Shown here: positions 40,378 to 46,428 of the stretch, in pieces
Layout of the letters: every line of letters starts with the position of its first letter
How positions within the stretch are numbered: the stretch's first letter is position 1
Program-made: the position numbers and the translations under genes
Notes under the pieces: generated by a model
Databases searched by the model: none
Seen by the model: only the letters and a program-made list of their open reading frames with translations
Told to the model about the DNA's origin: nothing
Assembly (NCBI GenBank): GCA_017939795.1
Contig: JAGBAA010000133.1
Location: 1 to 46,428 of the forward strand
Length of the DNA stretch: 46,428 bases
Direction: 5' to 3'
Source of the DNA: Thermoguttaceae bacterium
Lineage (GTDB): Bacteria > Planctomycetota > Planctomycetia > Pirellulales > Thermoguttaceae

Positions 40378-41808
40378 ATGAAAGAACATTCCTGGCTGTT
40401 TACGAAAAAAAGAGGAGAACATCGGACCGATTCCCAGCTGGTGGGACTGACGGCGGAACTTGTTTTTTCTGCGGTCTGCATCCTTGCGGGGGCATTGGGA
40501 CTGATTTGGCTGGGATGGTTTTACGTCATTCCGGAGTGGAAGATCCACAGCCGGTACGAGGAAACGGAGTGCGTACTCGCGGATTTCCGCATTTCACCGC
40601 GAACCGTTCTGGGAGACCGGCCGGTCGTGAAGGAGCCGGTCGATGCTCCATCGATCTTCGAAGATGAAAGTTCCTTTCACGCAGAAACTTCGGAAAATGC
40701 AGAAAAAAAAGAGACCGGTCCTGTTTTGGGACTTCCGTTCAAGGAGATCTACTATCTTCCGGAAATGCAGCTGAAGTATTTTGCAGACGGTGCGGAACGG
40801 ACGGTTTGGACGCCCGTTTTCGATTCCGTGACGCGATTCTCAAAGTTTTCGACGGAAAAAAGTGCGGAAGAATTTCTTGGAAAGTGGAAGATCGGAGAGA
40901 CGCATACCTGCCTGACTGACCCTGAAGATCCGGATCAGGTCGTTTTCATTCCGGATTGGCAGTGGGAGAATTTCCTTGCGCTGATCATTCCCGGGTCGCT
41001 GGTCTTCATCGGGATCGGGATCGGGATCCATGCGCTGACGGCACCCCGGTACAGTGTATCGAAGGAAAGAAATGCGCTCCATGGTGTTTTTCGTCCGCAG
41101 CAGGAAAGAGAACGTTCCCCCAGCGGTGAATTCCCCAATGTGCCGGACATTCGGGAGATCATCGACAGTCCCGGGATCCAGCTGGCATATCGGCTTCCCG
41201 TTTTGGATTCGCCTGCATGGGCACTGTTCATTCAGACGTTCGTTGCGCTGCTTTGGGGAACGGGATGCATCGGTTTTCTAGTCCTGACGGCCTTCAATTT
41301 CCGTGAGGACGGCGCGTGGCTCCAGCTGTGCTATCTCATGCCGTTTCTGGCGGTCGGAGTCTGGCTCGTCGGGCATACATACATTCAGCTGAGAAACGCG
41401 ACCTGTGTGGGATCCACGCTTTTGGAGATCGAGAAATTTCCCATTTTTCCGGGAAGACCCGTCCGTCTGTTTCTTTCGCAGGGGGGAAGCAAGAAACTTG
41501 CGTGGATCAATGTGGTCCTCGTCTGTGAAGAGGAGGTCGTCTTTACGCACGGAACGAACACCCGGCGTGAAAAACAGAGAGTTTATCAGCGTCTGATCTT
41601 TGGGGAAGAGGCCGCCTCAGCCGCTCACGGAACTGCTTTTGATGCGGAATTTCTGCTGGAGATCCCTGCGGAAGCGATGCACTCGTTCGTTTCGGCGCAC
41701 AATCAGGTCTGCTGGCGCGTGATCGTTCAGGGGAAACTCGACAGACTTCCGATGTTTGAGCGATCCTTCCCCATCATCGTTTATCCGGCCCGGGAGGAGG
41801 AAAAATGA
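40378..41808 (+). CDS. DUF3592-type membrane protein with arrestin-like C-terminus
   Basis: 476 residues. Membrane helices are predicted at about 26-50 (LVFSAVCILAGALGLIWLGW), 198-222 (ALIIPGSLVFIGIGIGIHAL), 286-310 (LFIQTFVALLWGTGCIGFLV) and 322-340 (YLMPFLAVGVWLVGHTYI). The first extracytoplasmic loop (IHSRYEETECVLADFRI, then YLPEMQLKYFADGAE) has the DUF3592 pattern. The C-terminal 120 residues are soluble and beta-rich, with FDAEFLLEIPAEAMHSF, HNQVCWRVIVQGKLDR and SFPIIVYP, which parallels the arrestin-like layout of the next gene. Its stop overlaps the start of that gene by 4 bases (ATGA), so translation is coupled. Confidence 0.8.
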   Translation: MKEHSWLFTKKRGEHRTDSQLVGLTAELVFSAVCILAGALGLIWLGWFYVIPEWKIHSRYEETECVLADFRISPRTVLGDRPVVKEPVDAPSIFEDESSFHAETSENAEKKETGPVLGLPFKEIYYLPEMQLKYFADGAERTVWTPVFDSVTRFSKFSTEKSAEEFLGKWKIGETHTCLTDPEDPDQVVFIPDWQWENFLALIIPGSLVFIGIGIGIHALTAPRYSVSKERNALHGVFRPQQERERSPSGEFPNVPDIREIIDSPGIQLAYRLPVLDSPAWALFIQTFVALLWGTGCIGFLVLTAFNFREDGAWLQLCYLMPFLAVGVWLVGHTYIQLRNATCVGSTLLEIEKFPIFPGRPVRLFLSQGGSKKLAWINVVLVCEEEVVFTHGTNTRREKQRVYQRLIFGEEAASAAHGTAFDAEFLLEIPAEAMHSFVSAHNQVCWRVIVQGKLDRLPMFERSFPIIVYPAREEEK

Positions 41809-42266
41809 TCTGCTCCATTATTCAGTTTGACCAAAAGCCTGACGTTTTTCAGCCTCTTGAAACGGTTTCAGGAACGTTCCGGCTTGAGGATGTGGAACTG
41901 GAAAGCGTGAACCGGCTCGAGTTTTCCGTCGTTTGGTATACAGAGGGAAAGGGAGATGAGGACATCGGCGTCCATTTCTTCGAAACGCTCGACTGGACGA
42001 ATGGACTGCTGGGGGCCGTCTCTGCAAATGATGCACATCCGGCTCCCCGTAATTCGGTCTGCCGCATTCCGGATGGAGATGAAAAGGGGGAAACATTTTC
42101 CTTTTCGGTCACGCTTCCGTCTTCGCCGCTTTCCTACTACGGCATGATCCTGAAGATCCACTGGTGTGTGCGTGTGCGTATTTTTCTGAAAAACGGCCGG
42201 GAAGTGAAGAGCGAGAAATTCTTTACGGTCGGTAGTGTGCCAAAAGTGCAGGTCGATCTCAATTAA
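41805..42266 (+). CDS. Arrestin-like beta-sandwich protein
   Basis: 153 residues with no signal peptide or membrane helix. Two blocks have the arrestin/Spo0M-like pattern: an N-terminal pair of strands (FQPLETVSGTFRLED, NRLEFSVVWYTEGKG) and a later block (FSFSVTLPSSPLSYYGMILK, IHWCVRVRIFLKNGRE). In arrestin-like families the second block reads FxFxLPxxxPxSYxGxxxxIxWxVxV. Start and stop of neighbouring genes overlap or nearly touch (ATGA with the upstream gene, 12 bases to the downstream one). It probably binds the membrane protein or ATPase encoded beside it; this is inference from order and shared fold. Confidence 0.75.
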   Translation: MICSIIQFDQKPDVFQPLETVSGTFRLEDVELESVNRLEFSVVWYTEGKGDEDIGVHFFETLDWTNGLLGAVSANDAHPAPRNSVCRIPDGDEKGETFSFSVTLPSSPLSYYGMILKIHWCVRVRIFLKNGREVKSEKFFTVGSVPKVQVDLN

Positions 42267-42278
42267 GGCGGAGCGGAT

Positions 42279-42884
42279 ATGGCATACGAAGAAAATCCTT
42301 TTTGTTCCCGGCGTATCCGTCCCGGCGCGATCCCGTTTTATTTTCCGGAAGGAGTCTCGAGCGAAACGCTTCTCGCCACACTGCGCGAAAATTCATGGCG
42401 CGGACAGATCATTGGCCCGCACGGGTCCGGGAAGTCGACGCTTTTGGCGGCTCTGCTCCCGGAGATCCAAAAGTGCGGACGGCGCGTCGTGCATCTGGAA
42501 CTTCAGGATGGTGTGAGGAAACTTCCACTTTCGGAGGAAGATTTTCAGGGGATGGATGCGGAAACGCAGCTGGCGATCGACGGATACGAGCAGCTCTCCT
42601 ACCTGACACGCAGAAAATTGAAGAGCCGGTCCTTTCGCCAGGGATTCGGCGTCGTGATCCTCGGGCATGAACCGCTTGAGTATCCGGATCTGTATCAGAC
42701 GTCCAGAGAACTTTCCGTCGCGAAACTCATCGTGGAGCGTCTGCTGGAGAATTCGATCGTACGGATCCCTGAATCGGTCATTGAGGAGCATTTTGAGCGC
42801 CATAAAGGGAATCTGCGCGAGATGCTTTTTTCGCTTTACGATGTCTATGAGGAAGTGTATCGTACGCTGAAGGACAAAAAATAG
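42279..42884 (+). CDS. Small P-loop ATPase of the DUF3592/arrestin cassette
   Basis: 201 residues. Walker A is GPHGSGKST (46-54). The probable Walker B is LAIDGYEQL (Asp101), and a sensor-like strand is FGVVILGHEPL (about 123-133). The C-terminal helical region (LIVERLLENSIVRIPESVIE, HKGNLREMLFSLYDVYEEVY) recalls the lid of AAA+ or STAND ATPases, but the protein is shorter than most. No DNA-binding or membrane segment is seen. ggcggag lies about 5 bases before the start. It is the last gene of the cassette. The precise family is not recognised. Confidence 0.82.
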   Translation: MAYEENPFCSRRIRPGAIPFYFPEGVSSETLLATLRENSWRGQIIGPHGSGKSTLLAALLPEIQKCGRRVVHLELQDGVRKLPLSEEDFQGMDAETQLAIDGYEQLSYLTRRKLKSRSFRQGFGVVILGHEPLEYPDLYQTSRELSVAKLIVERLLENSIVRIPESVIEEHFERHKGNLREMLFSLYDVYEEVYRTLKDKK

Positions 42885-42996
42885 TTCCAGGCCCGCAGAT
42901 CCCGGTTTTCAAGCGGATCCGGCGTTTCTGAAAATTTGCGGAAACAGGACACTGCCGACTGGAAGGACCCGTTTCCGCACTCATTTGGGGGATCTC

Positions 42997-43983
42997 TCAA
43001 TACATCACGGCCTTGATCTGTTCGATCGCCCTCATGTGGTGTTCGAGCGCGTTTTCGGTCGTCGATTTCCACGGCGTCTGCAGGAATCCGCAGAGATGTT
43101 CTTTGGAAATGTTCTCCGAGCAGTACTTGACCAGTCGGCCGAAATTGACGTCATTGGCCCAGTTGGAGCCGGTCGGGACCTGATCGAAGCCGGCTTTATC
43201 CAGATCGTGGAACCGCTGCACGTAGACGCATTTGGCCGGGTCGAATTCCTCGCTGTAGTACCAGTTGCTCTGAAGCACGTGTTTCGGCATCCGTTTGAAG
43301 AATTCTTCCTCATGATGCCAGCAGTAATCTGACCAGATCCACGGACGGACATTCTGCGCGTCGACGGTTTTGACGAAGAAAAGGAAATCGTGCCACCAGA
43401 GTTCTCCCTGACGGATCACGACGTAATCGTAGGACCTCTGATGTCCGGCGGTCTCTTCATCGTAGCCGAGGTGGAAGAAACGCGGATGATCGAAGATCTC
43501 ACAGACTTCCTGGATCAGCTCGGCACAGACGGAATAGTATTTCTGCGTGGAGACCATTCTCGAATAGTCGCCGAGCCATGTGTCATGGCAGGCGGAAAAA
43601 TTCAGCTTCGGGATCGGTTCCAGACCCATGGCGCGCAGGCGGGCGAGTTCCTTGCGGAGTTTTTCGATGCTCCAGGACCCTTCGATCGCCAGTTCCGGGT
43701 GGCTCTGGTACTGGATCCCCTCTCCGAGATCGATCAGGACCATATTCAGACCGGCGGCGGCCATCTGGTTCGTGACTTTCTCCCAGACGGCGTCCTGGCA
43801 GAGGAGTTTACTCGTGCACGGTGTGTACGCACGCGGAGTATCTCCCCACATATTGTGCCCCAGATTGAGCATGTTGGCCCAAATCATCTTCCCCTGTTTT
43901 TCAGAGGCCTGAACGTAATTGGAAAGTGCTGCCCCGGCAAAGAGTGCGGCAGCGGACTGCAGGAATGAACGGCGGGTAAACAT
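42997..43983 (-). CDS. Tat-exported GH20-like TIM-barrel protein
   Basis: 328 residues. The start at 43983 has aaggag 6 bases upstream; the frame runs open upstream into the VOC gene but has no ribosome site there. A Tat signal opens the protein (MFTRRSFLQSAAALFAGAAL). The barrel resembles glycoside hydrolase family 20: MVLIDLGEGIQYQSHPELA, LRAMGLEPIPKLNFSACHD, and FFHLGYDEETAG, where GH20 enzymes read HLGGDE with the catalytic Asp-Glu pair. Hexosaminidase-type activity on an exported substrate is plausible. It is shorter than full GH20 enzymes and has no second domain. Confidence 0.78.
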   Translation of the reverse strand: MFTRRSFLQSAAALFAGAALSNYVQASEKQGKMIWANMLNLGHNMWGDTPRAYTPCTSKLLCQDAVWEKVTNQMAAAGLNMVLIDLGEGIQYQSHPELAIEGSWSIEKLRKELARLRAMGLEPIPKLNFSACHDTWLGDYSRMVSTQKYYSVCAELIQEVCEIFDHPRFFHLGYDEETAGHQRSYDYVVIRQGELWWHDFLFFVKTVDAQNVRPWIWSDYCWHHEEEFFKRMPKHVLQSNWYYSEEFDPAKCVYVQRFHDLDKAGFDQVPTGSNWANDVNFGRLVKYCSENISKEHLCGFLQTPWKSTTENALEHHMRAIEQIKAVMY

Positions 43984-44040
43984 GATTTCTCCTTGAATTG
44001 AAATGAGAGGAAAATAAAAAATAAAATGGAATATCAAGCC

Positions 44041-44069
44041 AAAAAAAGACCTGCCAAAGTCCGGCAGGC
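44041..44069 (-). terminator. Terminator after the VOC gene
   Basis: cctgcc (44050-44055) with ggcagg (44063-44068). On the minus strand it is followed by tcttttttt. Confidence 0.75.
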
Positions 44070-44090
44070 CTTGTATTTTTTGTGAGGAGA

Positions 44091-44411
44091 TCAGCTCATC
44101 TGGCAGTATTCCGTCACGACGCCGTTTTCGTCGGTGAAGAACGCGATCCGGATGCCGGGCACGACGTCCATCGGAGGCCAGAAGCAGACTTTGTTGGCGC
44201 ATTTGGCGTCAATGTCGTCCACGAGATAGGCAATGTGTCCGCCTTTCGCGACCGGGAGATCTGCCATCGGAGAATCCGGTTCAAAATAAAGATACTCGAT
44301 CGTATTCGGATCCTGCGTCGGGTCCGTGGCCCAGCATTTGATGGAATCGAGATACATCATGCCTTCTTTTTTCTCGGCGAGTACGGCACCATAATGTGCA
44401 AATTTTTTCAT
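44091..44411 (-). CDS. VOC (glyoxalase-like) domain protein
   Basis: 106 residues. The start at 44411 has aaggag 6 bases upstream. The second half carries the vicinal-oxygen-chelate pattern: GHIAYLVDDIDAKCANKVCF and GIRIAFFTDENGVVTEYCQM, where the family has HxAFxVDDID and xxFFxDPDGxxxE. His in GHIAYLV and Glu in VTEYC are likely metal ligands. The first half is short, so this is a single VOC module that probably dimerises. The substrate is unknown. The position next to sugar-related genes fits sugar or dicarbonyl chemistry, but this is weak inference. Confidence 0.8.
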   Translation of the reverse strand: MKKFAHYGAVLAEKKEGMMYLDSIKCWATDPTQDPNTIEYLYFEPDSPMADLPVAKGGHIAYLVDDIDAKCANKVCFWPPMDVVPGIRIAFFTDENGVVTEYCQMS

Positions 44412-44544
44412 GAAAAACTCCTTTCGGGGTTGAAGCGGACTAAAATTTCCCATTTCTTTTATTGAAACCGATTTCCCGTTTTTTTTCAAGGAGAGGGTCC
44501 CCCAATTTTTGGGAAATTTTCTCAAAAACGGCAAAAAAGTCCAT

Positions 44545-44574
44545 AAAAAAAGCCTCGTGGGGGTAGCACGAGGC
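44545..44574 (-). terminator. Terminator just after the tRNA-Val gene
   Basis: On the minus strand gcctcgtg / cacgaggc (arms 44567-44574 and 44552-44559), followed by TTTTTTT. It begins 9 bases after the tRNA 3' end. Confidence 0.9.
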
Positions 44575-44582
44575 ATAAAGAA

Positions 44583-44656
44583 TGAGCGACACGAGACTTG
44601 AACTTGTGACCCCCAGCTTGTCGAGCTGGTGCTCTAACCAACTGAGCTAGTCGCTC
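44583..44656 (-). tRNA. tRNA-Val (anticodon GAC), with C33 and a T-stem mismatch
   Basis: 74 nt that fold as a cloverleaf: acceptor GAGCGAC/GTCGCTC (7 perfect pairs) with discriminator A, D-arm GCTC-AGTTGGTTA-GAGC, anticodon stem CCAGC/GCTGG with loop TCGACAA (anticodon GAC, valine), variable loop GGGTC, and T-arm ACAAG-TTCAAGT-CTCGT. Two departures from normal are visible. Position 33 is C instead of the near-universal U, and the middle T-stem pair is A-C instead of A-U. CCA is not encoded. The gene has a consensus promoter and its own terminator, so it is probably expressed. Confidence 0.9.
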
Positions 44657-44673
44657 CCATAAATGATGCGTGT

Positions 44674-44701
44674 ATTTTAACCCAAAACAAATTTTTGTCA
44701 A
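44674..44701 (-). promoter_or_regulatory. Promoter of the tRNA-Val gene
   Basis: Minus strand perfect TTGACA (44701-44696), 16-base spacer, TAAAAT (44679-44674). The predicted start is about 10 bases before the tRNA. Confidence 0.88.
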
Positions 44702-44780
44702 GGGGGGAGTCCTGATTTTCTCAAAATTTTTTTATTTTCCATTTTTTTGAAAAAAATCTCCGAAAAAACGCAGGTGGGGC

Positions 44781-44809
44781 TTGAAATTTTCGACGATAGA
44801 GAATATATT
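44781..44809 (+). promoter_or_regulatory. Promoter of the Gfo/Idh/MocA gene
   Basis: TTGAAA (44781-44786), 17-base spacer, TATATT (44804-44809). Confidence 0.78.
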
Positions 44810-44895
44810 GGAATGAAAGAACATTGGGCCGTCCGTTTGACGGAACCTCCCGGTATCTTTAGATTCAGATTTTCAATCAAGGAGTAAAGAATAGC

Positions 44896-46092
44896 ATGGA
44901 ACAGAAAACCATCAATGTCGCGATGATCGGTCAGGGATTCATGGGCAAGTCCCACTCGAACGCCTGGAGCCAGGTCAACAAATTCTTCAACCCGCCGATC
45001 ACCCCCGTCCTTCACACAGTCTACGGTATGGAAGCGGAAAATCCTGCCGCCTTCGCTCAGAAATGGGGTTGGGCGAATGCTTCCACGAACTGGGAAGAAA
45101 CCGTCAAGTCTCCGGAAATCGGTCTGGTCGACATCGTGACCCCGAACTTCATGCATGCTCCGCCGGCGAAAGCCGCTATCCTGGCCGGCAAAAAGTGCGT
45201 CACCTGCGAGAAACCGATCTCCGGTTCCCTCGACGACGCCCGTGAAATGGCGGAAGCTGCTGAAAAATACAACGTGCCGTCCTTCGTGTGGTTCGTCTAT
45301 CGCCGCTGCCCGGCCGTCGCATATGCGCACCAGATGGTCAAGGCCGGTATGCTGGGTGAGATCCTCCACATCCGTGCCAGCTATCTTCAGGACTGGGCTG
45401 ACGAAAACGTTCCGATGACCTGGCGTTTCAAGAAAGAAACTGCCGGTTCCGGTGCTCACGGCGACCTGAACGCGCACATCACGGACATGACGCGCTTTGT
45501 GGCCGGTATCGAGATCGAAGAGATCTGCGGTGCGATCAACAAGACGTTCGTCGAAAAACGCCGCAAGCTCACTGGTCTGATCAATCAGACGAACATCATC
45601 GGCGGTGCGCAGAGCAGCGATGCCGAATACGATGACGTGACGGTCGACGATGCCGTTCTGTATCTGGCGAAGTTCAACAACGGGGCGGTCGGAAGTTTCG
45701 AAGCTGCCCGTCAGGCGACCGGAAACAAGAATGCGAACTACTTCGAGATCAACGGTACGAAAGGTTCGCTCAAATTCGCGTTTGAACGCATGAACGAACT
45801 GCAGTTCTACGATGCCACCCGTCCCACGGGCGTTCAGGGCTGGACGACGATCCTCTGCACGCATGCTGCGGATCATCCGTACGTCAAGAACTGGTGGCCG
45901 GATGGACATCTCATCGGCTACGAACACACGTTCGTGAACATTGCGGCCGACGTTCTGTCCTTCCTGGACGGCAAGGAACCGGAGATCCCGCTCGCCACGT
46001 TCCGCGATGCGTACCAGACCCAGCGTATTCTCGAAGCCGCTCTGATCTGCGCGGAAGAGAAGCGTTTTGTCAAGTTGGACGAAGTGAAATAA
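44896..46092 (+). CDS. Gfo/Idh/MocA family oxidoreductase
   Basis: 398 residues. The NAD(P)-binding Rossmann motif is VAMIGQGFMGKSH (8-20). The CEKPIS motif with the catalytic-region Lys is present (VTCEKPISGSL, about 96-106). Further family features are the substrate-domain strand SYLQDWADENVPMTW, GAHGDLNAHITDMTRFV (the catalytic His/Asp region), and EINGTKGSLKFAFERMNEL. The enzyme should oxidise or epimerise a sugar, inositol or sugar-derived acid in the cytoplasm, without a Tat signal here. The substrate is not determined. It has its own promoter and a clear terminator, and no transporter lies nearby in the window. Confidence 0.92.
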   Translation: MEQKTINVAMIGQGFMGKSHSNAWSQVNKFFNPPITPVLHTVYGMEAENPAAFAQKWGWANASTNWEETVKSPEIGLVDIVTPNFMHAPPAKAAILAGKKCVTCEKPISGSLDDAREMAEAAEKYNVPSFVWFVYRRCPAVAYAHQMVKAGMLGEILHIRASYLQDWADENVPMTWRFKKETAGSGAHGDLNAHITDMTRFVAGIEIEEICGAINKTFVEKRRKLTGLINQTNIIGGAQSSDAEYDDVTVDDAVLYLAKFNNGAVGSFEAARQATGNKNANYFEINGTKGSLKFAFERMNELQFYDATRPTGVQGWTTILCTHAADHPYVKNWWPDGHLIGYEHTFVNIAADVLSFLDGKEPEIPLATFRDAYQTQRILEAALICAEEKRFVKLDEVK

Positions 46093-46116
46093 GCTGCTGG
46101 CTCAGCATGATTTACG

Positions 46117-46149
46117 GGGAAACCTTCGCAGGGAGGTTTCCCTTTTTTT
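46117..46149 (+). terminator. Intrinsic terminator after the oxidoreductase gene
   Basis: gggaaacc (46117-46124) with ggtttccc (46135-46142), then seven T. Confidence 0.9.
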
Positions 46150-46185
46150 GTGTCAGGACGGGGCAAGAAAAAAAAGGATCAAAAA

Positions 46186-46428
46186 CCACATCAAAAAGTT
46201 TTTGAAGGGAGAGTCTGAGAGGGAAACGATTTTCAAAATGTTTCCCTCTCACGGCCGTCATTTCTTCGCGGGCAGCCAGACGGCTCTCGCAGAGTGCCGT
46301 CGCGCGTGGGACCGCTTGCGCCGAAGATCTTAACCACTGAGAGCACAGAAGATCCACAGAAACACACGGAAAACGCGAGATCAGCGATGAGATTTTCGGC
46401 TAAAGATTCCACGCGCGACGGCACTCTG
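46186..46428 (+). repeat. Dispersed repeat copy plus the start of an inverted copy at the window edge
   Basis: A plus-orientation unit at 46186-46394 carries hairpin 1 with both arms changed in step (gagagggaaac 46217-46227, gtttccctctc 46240-46250) and hairpin 2 (46279-46301). At about 46395 the sequence switches to the reverse complement of the same family (ttcggctaaagattccacgc and onward), so two copies face each other across their tails. The inverted copy is cut by the window end. Confidence 0.85.

Overview
The window reads as a piece of chromosome from an anaerobic or microaerophilic member of the Planctomycetota (Pirellulales-like). This is inference. The grounds are a PEP-CTERM secreted protein, Tat-type sugar isomerases, a Gfo/Idh/MocA oxidoreductase, lipid A genes in a Gram-negative setting, a flavodoxin with a DUF3793 partner, and many lineage-type proteins with no named function: membrane coiled-coil pairs, an FHA protein, an orphan RNA polymerase alpha-CTD, an HTH-receiver protein and a DUF3592 membrane protein. 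Promoters are easy to read by eye as TTGaca-N16/17-TAtaaT pairs, and most transcription units end in clear intrinsic terminators.

Layout. 1-776: three tandem units of a 213-bp structured repeat, then a promoter. 777-8114: PEP-CTERM lectin-like protein, Tat-type TIM-barrel isomerase, alkaline phosphatase lipoprotein, a short DnaA (minus strand) and trpS. 8204-13852: a lipoprotein, two tandem M42 metallopeptidases, an SDR reductase, and a DUF3793-flavodoxin operon behind three metal-box-like palindromes and a leader terminator. 13934-29068, almost all on the minus strand: short uvrC, a membrane-anchored inactive-looking EEP protein, a GlmU-type uridylyltransferase, a class I aminotransferase, ahcY, recA-apt-lpxD, a membrane WD40 protein, two small conserved proteins and an FHA protein. 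29303-33251: a 1007-residue secreted protein and a PyrK-like electron-transfer subunit, followed by an inverted copy of the dispersed repeat. 33775-36842, minus strand: three membrane proteins, two of which share the same N-terminal anchor, and an HTH-receiver regulator. 37453-42884, plus strand: a THUMP-like methyltransferase, a LmbE-type deacetylase, and a compact cassette of orphan alpha-CTD, DUF3592 membrane protein, arrestin-like protein and P-loop ATPase. 42997-46092: a Tat-exported GH20-like protein, a VOC protein, an unusual tRNA-Val and a Gfo/Idh/MocA oxidoreductase. The window ends in further copies of the dispersed repeat, arranged head to head.

How the genes relate. Housekeeping functions (trpS, recA, uvrC, dnaA, ahcY, apt, lpxD and glmU-type genes, pyrK) are interspersed with carbohydrate-facing exported proteins. 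The signals most worth following are the structured repeat family with compensatory changes, the operator set in front of flavodoxin, the alpha-CTD/DUF3592/arrestin/ATPase cassette, the tRNA-Val with C33, and the EEP protein that has lost nearly all its catalytic residues.
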